DNA from: Spongilla lacustris
Taxonomy: Eukaryota > Porifera > Demospongiae > Spongillida > Spongillidae
Reading direction: 5' to 3'
Assembly (NCBI GenBank): GCA_949361645.1
Contig: OX442415.1
Coordinates: forward strand, 14,549,235-14,613,234
Length of the DNA stretch: 64,000 nucleotides
The notes below the pieces were generated by a model. The model saw only the letters and a list, made by a program, of their open reading frames with translations. It had not been told where the DNA came from and did not search any database. The translations under genes were made by a program, and so were the position numbers. This document shows, in pieces, positions 1 through 13,000 of this stretch (the first letter of the stretch is position 1; each line of letters opens with the position of its first letter).

Positions 1-556
1 GCCCCTGAGACTCATAGAAAGTACACCACACACACAGGGGTCTTTTGTGTTGGCTTAGTTACTTAACCCCTAGCACACTAAAAGAGTAACCCACACCCAC
101 AGGGTTTTGGTACGCCTAGCTAGTTGCTTAACCTGTCATATTTCAAATTACACCACACCCACAGGATCCTTTGAAAAGTTGCTTACACTATCTAGATCAG
201 ACCTAAGGGGTTCTTTGTGTCCGCTAAGTACTGTAGGCCACACCACCACGACACAACCAAGCACACTTGTTACAATCCATCCAAACATAAACGTATGCAA
301 TTTAAGCGCACTAGATACAATTACAACGATCACACACACTTTAGTACTTACGGAACCGAAAGTAGCGATTATACTCGCGAAGTTAGTGGCCATTTGATTT
401 GCGCGTGTAAATTGAAGTGGGTCTGAAAACGACTATTGCTTTATTTTGCGCATGCGTAAATTGAATTTAGATTTGTCCAGATGCTGCTATACTGTTCAAT
501 GAATCTCACACATACACCACCATGAAACATTAAATTTCATTTTGGTCCTACAAGTA
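1..556. repeat. CA-rich imperfect tandem repeats, no gene seen
   Basis: About 300 bases here are made of three or four degenerate copies of a roughly 75-bp unit built around ACACCACACCCACAGG followed by a TTGCTTA or CTTAGTTACTTAACC-like stretch (copies start near 25, 85 and 150, with a weaker one near 230). The remainder is unremarkable. I see no splice-bounded exon on either strand. The short open frames look like chance products of the CA-rich composition. Confidence 0.5.
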
Positions 557-1087
557 TCATAAGAGCATGCAATCATTAATGGCTTCCTCCAAAAATTTAA
601 AGCTCTTTGTAATTTGAAGAAGTGAATCATTGTCTGTACCTAGAATATAATCCTTGTCATTAGGGAAGCAACAGTGGTTAAACCAGTCCTGTATGTTAAC
701 TGCACAACTCTCCATTTGGTGCCCAATAGTATCCAGGTAAAAGTGGTCCCACCCACGTAGGTAGAGTGCTGGGTAGCAAGGGTATAGGAAGTTGCTAGGA
801 GGTAAGTGTATGAGGAGCACAAAACGTTTGATCTTCAGTGCTGAGGGATTTAGCTGATTGTGATGCAGGTTCTCAGCTTCCTCTATCATTACACGAAGAT
901 GGTTGACCATAGGTAATGTCACTTCAGCCATATTGGCAACAAACAGAAGAACCTTGGCAGTTTCAGATATCAAATAGGCCCTGAGAATTTCTTGAACTTT
1001 GTTATGAGATGTATTAGATAGCTTACAGACCATAGCAGCTGCTACATCATCAATTATTAACTCTTTTATACTTGTCTTTGTAATAGA
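557..1087 (-). CDS. RNF213-like gene, last visible exon
   Basis: Starts after an AG at 1088-1089 in the phase demanded by the previous donor. It encodes about 176 residues including FVLLIHLPPSNFLYPCYPAL and a GWDHFYLD string, which matches the segment of RNF213 that follows AAA4 and precedes the E3 module. A TGA stop follows DCMLL at 557-559. No AATAAA is seen within 80 bases downstream, no convincing donor is present, and no RING-type cysteine pattern occurs in 1-556. The protein is therefore either truncated before the ubiquitin-ligase part or the remaining exons lie left of the window. Confidence 0.7.
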   Translation of the reverse strand, partial: SITKTSIKELIIDDVAAAMVCKLSNTSHNKVQEILRAYLISETAKVLLFVANMAEVTLPMVNHLRVMIEEAENLHHNQLNPSALKIKRFVLLIHLPPSNFLYPCYPALYLRGWDHFYLDTIGHQMESCAVNIQDWFNHCCFPNDKDYILGTDNDSLLQITKSFKFLEEAINDCMLL

Positions 1088-4000
1088 CTGAAGACTTTTT
1101 GTTGTGACAATGGACACTTACATGCACAATGGTGACCAGTGGAGCACGCCTCTCTATGCCTGCGCCTGCCTCTTCACACCTCTCCACTAACAATTGGAGC
1201 ACGCCTTGCTATGCCCGCGCTTCTTCACACCTCCACTAACAATTAAACCCTGTCTTTGTGTATTGTTCTGTTGTTCATGCTCTACATATATTCTGGTGTG
1301 TTTTCCTGTATAGATATTCTTTCTGTATTTGTTCTATTAAAGAGATTTCGTTGTTCAAGTTAGCTGTGCCAGTACTAAGTCCTATTTCCCGATCCATCGT
1401 GTACAAAAACACGACACTTTTCACTACTGATCCTTCCTCACTTGGGTACAGCAAGGGTAAGTTATGGATTGATGCAGAAGAACGAGTGTAGCAAAGAAGC
1501 TTAGTTGGACAGTACCTAGAATAAAAGATACAACATTTTAAAAAGTCAAATAAAGTATGAATCTTACAGCATTAATATAATATCTGATTAGCATCTTGAG
1601 TGAGAAGTGTGTCTGGAACATGAAGTAATTGATCAGATATGAGGAGCTGAGCTTATTGCTATGGATGGTGAGTGCTTCAGGAGTCATTAGCTGCATGAGG
1701 CCCTTACACAAATGCCGGACCAACCACTGGATGGCCATGGCTATCATCATGCAGGCCTCTGGGGACACACCAACACTTATGTTAGTGGCTTTTGGGGCTG
1801 GAGCTTGATGCAATGTCTGCATGGCCTCCTTTACTGCATGTATTATTCTGTGAGAGGATATGTTCTTAAGCAGTCCTTGGAACTCAGGATCGGCTTTTAG
1901 AAAATGTGAGACTTGAATAGGCTTGGTGTGTGAGATGATACTTTTCAAAGCGCTTCAAGAATGGAGCAGGTGTGTTCACCACCTCAGATTGTTCAACAAC
2001 CACCACGCACTGAAATTCTGGATGTATTCTACAGGGTTTGGAGTGTGCTCCAATAGATATGTTAGCATAGTAACGAGAACCATGAGAGTCATCAATCTGG
2101 CAAAATCTTTGATTGAAAAGGTCATAGAAGCTCTCACGAATGCTGTCAGTCTGAACCATTACTGCAGTATGACCCTCTATGGCAGAGTGGAGAATGTCAG
2201 CTATGGTATTGATCTGAAAGGTGTAATTACAGAAGCAGATTAGCAAAATACAAGTTATCATTTGAATGACCATAGTTACCTTTTGCAGGTAGGTATCACC
2301 AGGAAATTCACTGCATACAAATATTTGACTTTTTGGCCTATCAAGTATACCAAATGTGAACAAAAGTTGGACAAGTGAGTCATCCTCTGATGGGTCAATG
2401 AATAACTTATATCGGACTTCATTTAGTCGATCAGCAATGCTATCACGCAAAATCGTAAGTATGAGTCGCTTTTTAATGTCCACCTGATTGACAGCATCAA
2501 ACCGAAATGGAATGATATGGTTTGTGCATAAAACGTTGAGCATATGAGGCAAACTCACAGTTGCTAGAAATTGCTTGCAAATTGTCTCAAATTCATCAGA
2601 TCCATTGAGGTTTCTTTCTACTGCTTCAAGAACCATTTGTGCATTTATTGGACGATCATGTGATTTTCTTCTTAAGTAAGTAACAAAACTGATGAAATCC
2701 CGAAGACCAAAAAATTGCATAAGTTTTTCCTTTTCCATCAATTTCAGGTATGGTTGGCAAAGGTGAATGACAGTTTCAAGTTCTCCATTGAGTTCAGGAG
2801 GAGAAAAACCTTTCTCTGAACAAAAACAACCTTTGGAAAGCGTTTCAAGATCATCTGCTGGATTTTCTGGTCTAAAGACACTAATAGCACGGTTAGTTTT
2901 AGCTGCATCAAGAACATGGTTTGATATAGCCACAAAGTCGACCTCTGGGTTATCCAAGTAATAGTGAAGCACCTTCAGTGACTCATGACTCTCCTCTGGT
3001 AGGCCAGCTTCATCCATAAACACTACACAGTTGATATTCAGAGAGAGTTTTAATGACTTCTGGCGATTTATGGCACGTGAGAAAACAGTGTGGATTTCAT
3101 TGGAAGTGGTACGCCTCGAACATTGGTAGTAGTGAGGATCAAGTGAGGGGTAACTGTCTATTTGTCTGAACAAATGCACCTTAGATTCCTGACCCTTTAA
3201 GTTAGCAACTGTAATATTGAAGGACAGTGTTTTTGAAGATCCAGGAGCTCCCACAATAATGAGAGGAATTTGCGTTACTGTGCATATAATAGTAGCATAA
3301 ATATTCTCCTTCAGAACCTGTGTTTTTGCAATACCTTGTGGCAGGTCCATCTGATTAACGTAAAACTCAATTTCTTCATCAAATGCTTCAGAAAATTTTA
3401 TTTCATTTGAAATAATGCCAATGTGATCCATTGCATTGATGTATGCTTTACGAAACCTTGCATTCAGTCGCATGTAATACACAACACCAAGTGCTACAAG
3501 CACAGCTCTGCGGTGATAATCATTACGGTATCCAAACAGTTTTGTCTGATAGCTCTGCATCAACCATTTATATAAGGAAAACACCCTTTGGATGTCCCTT
3601 TGACTAACACAATTGTGTGAAGCTACTTCAGCTTCCTCCCTGATAATCCCACTGGATATTAACTGTTCTAAAGCACAGTGTCTCATAAACTCCTGACTTT
3701 CCACAATCAGGTCTTTTAGGACTTCTCCTTCAAGTAGTGGCATGGATTGAGTGATTTTGGCGTGAACATAGTGTTCTTCTTGGATTCTATAAAGTGAGCC
3801 ATAGTCCCATAATAGCATTTGAAGAGTTGGGTGCAGTGCACGGACATAGTATGAGCTCCTCAGCCATCTATCCTGCTGATCATGTGATGCCAAGCTATTG
3901 CCACGGTGTGGATTGCAAGCAGCAACAATAAATACATTAGCTGGAATGGGCTGAAATGAAAATACTTTAGAAACGACTTTTCAACAGTATTATCTCACCT

Positions 4001-7000
4001 CTCCTTCCAGAGTATGATTTATAATTATTTCCTTGAACAGCCCAAGGCAAGATGATGTGTTAATTTCATCAAGAAATACCTATCATGGAGATAAGCACAG
4101 TGCATAATCTCAGCCGTATAGTTTTGTCTGATGATGAATTTTTTTGCACTATAAGGAGTCTGCAATGATACAATAGTAATATCCAGGCCCTCTTATTTAG
4201 AATTATATTCATCCAATATAACTTACTGTAATAAACGGTAATTTGTCAGTTATAGCATTTGCATTTGGCTGCTTTTTTAATGATTTCTCACTACTACAGA
4301 CTTCTATTAAAGCCTGGAGTTTTTTGGCCTGGTCAAATGCTGGCTTTAGCAGTCCTTGTATTTCATAGGGAGTTAGGGCTGAAAAAATATGTGTATGTGA
4401 ATTGTGTATATGTACATGTATGCACAATTCATATTTAAGTATATAACTCTCTAAACCTTACCTGCATGGATGTTGAGTTTGTAAAATGTCGGTTCCAGCT
4501 GTGCATAGTACACTGCTAATAAAAGCTTTGCAGTGGTCTAAATAATAGGTAAATGACAAATATTAATGTTTGACCATTTGATACATGTAAGTCTGAAGTC
4601 ATGACATATGCATAGGCTAATTCCATAATACTTTAAAATGGAACTAAATGTTTGTGTGACCAAATGTTACAAAACTGCAACATTTCTACCAAAAAATAAA
4701 TAGTCAAATGCCTCAAAAACTTACACGTTCAAAAATTCTATGAATTGGGTGTGTATAATCTACAATTTATTCCCTTTGTCTGAATGCAACAAAGGGAAGT
4801 AATTCTTTGGCATTCAGGAGAATTTGTATGGTAATACTAAGATATATATGTATGTACATTGCGGGGAGAGAAATATGAATTCCTCCCAAATATGTTTGAA
4901 CCAGGCTCTCAGCAAATTGAATCGTTTATTGACACTGGTTCCATATACCTCCCCTTGACATCATGTGAATAAATGGTTAGCTTGCTGAATGAATCATCAA
5001 CAACATTAAAGTTTGAGTGACATACAAAAATGCTATGTTAAATTGTATGAATAAATATTTTTAATTAGCACAAATGCACTTGCCTTCAAATTGTTGCTTG
5101 ATTCAGCATCCTTGAACACGGTACTCAGTTCTTCCTCACCTTTAGTTACCAGCAATGCAAACACAGGTAGGCATCTCATTGCAATGAGGTGCTCCCTCAG
5201 TTTTGTATATAGTATAATCCAGGTGATTGCATGGAGCCAGGCATATTGCACAAAATAAGCATATCTTCAATTGTAACTGACTTGTCTTGGGCTGCAAACT
5301 TGTCAATAAGTTGCCCACATGTCTGTTTTAGAAGGTCATTAGGGTTTAAATATATTTCTACCACACCCTTTTAATGCGTACCCCATATCCATCGAATGAA
5401 TTTTCTGGGAGTTCTCCAATTCTGCTTTTAATGAAATCATGAATGTGGATCTTCTCTTTATTCCAGCTATCCAGAAGGGAATGATTCCAGAGGACAGACA
5501 ACATCTGAATGAGGGCAGTCTTTCCCACACCAGTCTCCCCTTCAATGATCACAGGCACCCCACATCTGTAGCGCTCATGTATGCTAAGCATTTTGACAGC
5601 ATAGTCAGGCCCGTAGCCAGGTTGTGTGTTGGGGGGTGCAAAGTATGTTATAAGTGGACTCAACCAGTGGTGTAGCCAGGATAATACATGTAGCAATGCA
5701 TGTATGTGTGTGGTTCTAAGTATTAAGTAAATCTGGCCAATGCGGAAATGAAGTAAGAATGGAGCGTCGCGAATTCCTTTGCATTTGAATACAAAATTGC
5801 ATGTAAGACATAACAATTTGCAATAGTTGCCCAGGACAATGCACAATTCAAGGCAGCTCACGCTACAGATGTATCAAATATTAAAAGTAAATATGGTTAA
5901 AGTCTTCCTCTACTACACAGTCCTATTTACTGCCTCAAAGGAAGGCTGGTACCACATTTTCATTATTTGGTTCATACAATGTAGTAAATCTAGCCAAATG
6001 CGGTATAGAATCAGTGTCGCGATTGTTTTTTGCAATTGACTGAATAAAGTCTGCATGCAAAGCTGCAGGGGCAATGCACAGTGCAAGAACTGCATGCACG
6101 TGCATAGCATATGGCAGTTAACCATACATGCAGATGTACATGAAAGTAAATGCGGTTATAGTCTTCCTCTAGCTGGTACCACATTTTCATTATTTGGGTC
6201 ATAAAATCTGGCCATGCAATGCCATACTGAGGATTGAAGTGTGACAAATTTTTTGCAATTGAGTAGAAAATTGCAAGACTTAAAAAAAATTGCTTAAGTT
6301 GCAAAGGTGCTGGGGGCAATGCACAATTCAAGGCAGCTCACACTACAGAATCTGATGTACATTACTGTATGAAGGCAAATATCAGTGGTAAAGTCTTCCT
6401 CTCAGTTGTACTGCCAGAATAGTCCTATATACTACTACAAAGGAAGGCTGGTACAACCTTTTCATTATTTGGTTCATGTAGTAAATTTGGCCAATGCCAT
6501 GAAGTGTCGCAATTTTTTTCTTTGTAATTGACATTATTGACTGTATAAAAATAAATAAATAAATAAAAAGCTCTATGCAAAGCTGCTGGGGCAATGCACA
6601 ATTGCAATCACGTGCATAGCATACGGCAGCTCACCCTACATGCAGATATACATGAAAGCAAATGTGGTCATTACATAGTACTATTTACTACTTGTTAAAG
6701 GAAGGCTGGTACCATGCACGTTTTCATTATTACAAAGTAGTACTGAAATCTGGCCATGCAATGCCGTAGGATTGAAGAGTCACAAATGTATTTTGCAATT
6801 CAGTACAAAATTGCAAGTCCTGGCAAAAGTTGCAAAGCTGATGTGATGGAGGAGCTTAGTTACAGCTATATAGCGCTCCTAGTTCCCAGACCCTCCCATA
6901 CCCACCAGAATAAAAACTATTCCGCTCTGTTACTAGTTACTTCCGTGCCCTTATTATTTTCCCTCTCCGGACCACCCTACAGGCCTATAGCTATTGCCGG

Positions 7001-10000
7001 GCCTTGCCATGCCATAAACCTCAGACACCGTGCCACAGTCAGCAAATTCTTTCGGTTAGATGCTTTGTCACCAGCTGCAGTCAGCTTGTACACAGATGGA
7101 ACGGAACACTACATGCGTAGATACATATCACGCGCGACCTTCATCTTTAGTTAGTGGATTCCAGACCTCTTTTGAAACCATTGTGGCCAATGAGTTATTT
7201 CCTTCGCACCAAACATTGTGGTCATATGGTTGGGGGAGGGTACTTGAGAACTGACTTCGATTCTATGTGATATATCAGAGATAATATATATATTATCTCT
7301 GGATATATAATTATCCATACTGGGTATATGCACACAATTTTATCAGTATATCCTTTTTCGAGGTGGACCTTGGGCAAAAAGGGTCGAGCCATAGCCCGAA
7401 TTGATCCCGTACCAGTGCTCTTACATGCACTCGATCGTGCACATGGCAGTTCTTATTTTAAAATATGTGTAGATTGCACAATAAAGTGACAAATATTCAT
7501 AGTCTGCAAAGCGGACCTTGCATCCAGTGGGGGGGTGCAATTGCACCCGTTTGCACCCCCCTGGCTACGGGCCTGATAGTCCAGGGTGAGGACATAGCCA
7601 CAGTCATCAATGGGCTTCAGACGACCTGCACTGTCCAGTGGAACATCAAGAGCCTTTGAAATGTACTTGTCTAATACCTGCCTGGAATGTATCTCACTGT
7701 CAGTGAATAAAAGATAGCAGGTAATATACTGTGACATGCTATATGAAGGATGTAATCCTACATCATAGAAGGGACTCCTAACTTCCTAAAGTTGGCAACT
7801 TCAATCTGGGATAATTTTTCATGGTAAAGAGTGATAAGATCGACACTTCCACCCCCATGCTTTATGTCATATATCAGCTGTGAACGAATGCATGCATGTA
7901 ATAATATAACAGATGGATTTTTTCTATCATGTTACTTGTTGATGAGGGTTGATGGACCAGTTTGCTTGGAGTGCTGGATCACAGAAGTCGCTGACCTCTT
8001 TTAACATAGTTTTCATAAGTGATGATCCCAACTTTCGGGTATCGGTAGGGTGCCTTTACCCTATTCGATATTCCCCAAATCCAGTATTGTAGTGAAAGGC
8101 TGGAAGGCAGTCAAGAAATTTACATCTATTGACCATGTACCTGTATAATATACATGTAAGTACATAATTATACGTAATGGATACTTCATTAAAATCAGCT
8201 CACTTGATGAATAGGCATTGTGTAACCTTGTGTGCACGAATGTGCTTTGGCATGAATTCGTAAAGAAGATTGTGATAAATATCATCAGCCATGTCAGGGT
8301 GAGTGCTGAACTTTACTGTGTGACCTAATAGGTGAGACCAGCATTAGGGTTAATGTCAAGGGTTGTAATACATTGCCATACCATCTTTATAAAGGCGGTC
8401 TATTTCATTTTCTTTGTAGGCTTTAAGGTACTTGCACACAAGTTGTACCTCCGCATTCACATGTATTATAGTTTTGTTCTGTATTAGGTATGGTGTTCCA
8501 ATCAGAAAGGCAATTGGGATGTCTTTACAGAACAGCTCTAACAGTACATCAGAAGTTGTATTCAGGTCTCTTGAAGGAACCTCCACATATATTTGCCAAC
8601 CCATCCCACCAGGAAGACGAAATGAGAGCCCACTGTCATTGTCTTCAATGTAGCTCAGTATGAGAAGGTCAAAAAGGAACCAGCTGATGAGCTCCACTGA
8701 CTGACCATACACCTCCTTTTCTGCATCCTGTAGACATACACATTAAAACTTGGTCACAGCGACTGATTTAAGTGAGCAAATAGCATAGACATAATATGTT
8801 CAGTAAAAATAAAAAGAGGCAAAGATCCATTTACTCACACTGACTGGAGGAAGCATGGTGAAATTTAAGAAGATAGAACAATTTTTTTGGTCGATGGGCA
8901 ATTGTTGCAGCTTCTTGATGGCACCAACAGTGGTAAAAGCTTCATTCACACAAATAGTACAACTTGCAGGACTCTGGCTAAGCTGTTGTTTGATATAGTG
9001 GGTCTTTCCATCCCCTGCATGTATATTTAACAGTGGATGTCTGAATGAGCACCATAACTCAGCACTCCAGAATGTGCACACACTCCATGTGTGCACACAC
9101 TGATATTTGTAATCATATAATAATGTATACACAGTATGATATTTATGTGTTGATCAACCAACTCTATATTAATACTGTTGCATTTATTTAGAAATCAATT
9201 AGTGAGCTGATTTATTCATGAAGTCCCACGAGCTTGTAATAAATACACACCTGCATTTCCATAGACAAGTTGTATTAGGGATGGAGTAAGCTGGCTTTGA
9301 ACATCCATACAACTCTTTGGTTTTTCCTGTGAAGAAGTACAATAAACAAAGGCTTGAGTTCAAATACATATAGAAACGGAGGGTAACAGTTTTGCAATAC
9401 TACATTACCATATTAAATTTTTACAAAATATGCATAACATACCACACAACACTTGCCTTGTATTCTTCTAGAGCAACCCAAGGTACATTATGCAAGATTG
9501 AAGGCTGCGTTTCAACGTAATGAAGCAGAAAAAACGGTTGTGTATTCAATGGTAAACTATGTTCCATTTCGAAATGAAACTGTACCAGATGCTGGAATGG
9601 TTTATCATTAGTAACATTATGGAATAAATGGGTACTCACCTCCTGAAGATGGAATGGAAGTTTGTTAACCTCGAGAAAAAGATGCTGAACTGCAAACTTC
9701 AAGGCTCTTTTCAAAAACAGATCTATTTCACCTTGTGTAGATGAGGGCTGGCAGCGAAAGACCTGAAATGGTTCAAGAAGACCACCAAAAATGTTCAATA
9801 TGAGAGAGATGAGATCCTTCTGAGTGAAACCTGGACAGACATGTAGCACCTGTGAGCACTCCTCACTGACAGCTACTTTGGAGGTAAAAATTCGTGTTGG
9901 GAGTGAGTGATTTAGCAATAGTGTGGAGAGAAACACACTGATGGCTTGCATCGAGTTCTGAGATGTAATTGGGTCTTTCTTGCTCTGCATTAGAGCAGCC

Positions 10001-13000
10001 TGTGACATGAAAAGGCATACTGAGTGATACAATGCCTTTAAAAAGTAATATAAAGCTAACCTGAACCATTTTCTTGATATTTTCAAAGGCTATTGGATTA
10101 TTATGAAATAGAAAGCTTATCTCTTGAGCCACTTGTGTCACAATCTGGTCACTGAGTTCCTTATAAGATTAGAAAAAAATTGTCCCCAATCATAATGGTT
10201 AGTTAATGTTGTCATTGTATTCTTTAAATGTGCTAATTGGACTTCATTTTCAATAATGCGGCTCAGACCCAAATACATGACCTGGAACATTTCGCTCATA
10301 GATGTTGAATCTCCATGCTCTCCAATTTCATAAACATTGGAAAGCATTATCCAGGCGCTTTTCTTCTTGTTCATAAGTAATAACTTGGGGATATGAAAGA
10401 ATAACATAAATTTGTTCCGATCATACAGCTTTGATACTTCATTCCTCCAGTCAGATAATTTTGATTCAGTTTCTAAAACCTATGCACACAGTACAGTTAT
10501 ACGTTATGATAATGACACATCTTGTAACAAAAATTACCATTTTATCAGGGTCTATTGTACTGCAAGGTAGAGTTATGTGTCGTGATCCTTTGATAAAACC
10601 ATCACACCCAAGTGCTCTGAGCTGAGAGTACAATTTGTACAATTTGTTCGTAGTCTGTACAAGATTATGTGACAACATGAACGTTTAGTTACAGCAGCAC
10701 ACTAATGTGAAAGTAAAGTACCTCATTCAGGTGAATGAACTGTTTAACCATGCTTCCCCCTTCATTCTCTGCATCAAGGAATCCAAGCTTTCTAACAAAG
10801 TCTTCTATTTGAACTTTAGACCATCTCTGCATTTTCATCGCATCACTTTGCCTTTGAAGTGATATCTTTTCCAAACTGGAGACTTGACATGGTACTACAT
10901 CAAAAGAAGGGCAGTACTGCAGGCTGATAGTAATGTCTTCGGAAAACTCAAACTCATATTGACCAGTTTGAATGATACAATCCAAGTCTCTAACAACATT
11001 TTCAAGTGTATCCCCCTGTAAATAAAAGTAAAGACATAAAAATAAAATGTTAAGGTAGACTTACCTCAGCTCTGGAGAACCATAGGCGAATGAGAGATAC
11101 ATTAGAATTGACTGTTTCGAGTGGCTTAAGCACCATGTCAGAAACATCCAATGCTGTCACTCTAGTGATTAGAGAGGCAAAGCTCTGCTTTGTGTCCATG
11201 AAAGGAAATATAAAATTATAAGCTGCCAAAAGATGATTCAGGACAGTATCATTGTATTCCTCATGTTGAAGGAGATTTGTGATAAGCTGACACTGCAAAC
11301 GAAATGCTTCCTGACCTTTGTCATCATCGAACTTCATATCTCTGACAAATTGATAGAACACAGCACTGTTTGAAACAGCTGAAAACAGTTTTACACTATC
11401 TGACACCCTTGACTGCTTGTGGCAAAGTAAGGATTTAACATGTTCCACTTTCACAATTGCCTCAAGAGGTATTAGATTAGCTTTGTTCAGTTCTATTTCC
11501 TCGGCTGTTCTAACTAACTCTTTAAAACATTCATCACGTAAGCATCCCTCCAGCTTATACTGCCTACAGACATCACGGATTTTTGGAATATGGGAAGATG
11601 TATACTGGAATAGTTCCAGCATGCAACGAATGCCCTTTAGTCCTTCATGATTGCTGTTAGCTGCCAAACCCGTCATACTGTTAATAAAAGCTGTAAGCAT
11701 ATTAAACTCAGCTTCAATGTCTAAGGTCTCCAGCTTAAGCTCTCCATTTTCTGTAATTATCTCTGCATATGTTGCTGTTCCTTGGATTAGTTTAATAAGG
11801 AACTGCTTTGTTGAATGTAGAGCACTTGCTAATGTACGAAGTGACACCGTACCCTCCTCTTTCAAATTCAGATCTCTCTGTTTGCGCACCATGCTTAGAG
11901 TTGAAAGAGCAGAACTTGAGTCGAAATCAAGCTCAGCACTTCTGGCACAACACTTTTGTAATTCATGGTGAACATGATCATGGAATATCTTGCAGTGATG
12001 TAGAGTAAAGAACACCAACATATGCATGTGGTCAATAACAGGTTTAATAAATGTGACAAGTTGGTGTGCCACCACATCAAGTTCCCACAAGGTGAGGGCC
12101 TTAGTTGCCAGCAAAGATACATCCCCACACGGAGGTTGAAATATGCCCTTAAGACTTGAGGAGGGCTGATTTTGCAATTGTTGGTCTTCAGATTGATAAA
12201 TCCTTTCATTGGGGAGGAGTAAATGCTTTTTAAAATCAACATTAAAATGCACACCATACTGCTGGAGGATCTGTGGTAATGTGCAGTATAAGGCATTGCC
12301 TGGTATGTACTTGATCATGTGGGTGTTGACTACTTCAAATAGCTCAAGAAAATAGTCCTTAGTTTTCGCAATTGTTTCAAAATCAACAATGGCAGAAGGG
12401 ACACAGAGTGTATCCCCTATTTGCAAAAGAATTGTGATATTCAAAGCATACAGCAAGATGTCATCATAATTGCAGTTTTTATCATGCAGAATTTTAGTTT
12501 TCCAGCGAAATAGTATTCCTTGAAGTTTTTGAATGAAAACAAAGAACTTGTGCACATCTTCATTAGGGTGGTGTGCTATATCCTTGGGTAACGTAGTAAT
12601 GATGTTTCTTTCATTCTCTAATAGGTTTCTAGCCTTGCAGTATGCTGTAAAAATCAGACCAAGCTGTAAAGTTATTCTAAAATACGAACTGATCCAACCA
12701 AGGCTATCATCCGTGGGTATAGTGGTGGATATTTTTGAACAATAGGTAGCTACAATGCCCAAACAGAATTTCTGCTCAGGATGCAAGACTTGAATCCAAG
12801 TAAGGTCCTTCTGAAGTATATTGGTAGCAGTAGTCAACACATCCATGTGTTCATCATCCATGCTCTGAAGTGTTTTTAACTCAGGGATTACCTCCTGGCA
12901 TTAAATGCAGAAATGAAAAATAACGTGCTTTCGTGCATGAATATAGTCACTGATTAATGGGAAAAAAATCACATAAAACCATATATATCCACAGAGCTTT

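Noticed and set aside
9443..9460. A GC donor after EYK in the RNF213-like gene
   Set aside because: A canonical GTATGT donor a few codons downstream gives the correct phase and a better continuation, so no GC donor or frameshift is needed there.
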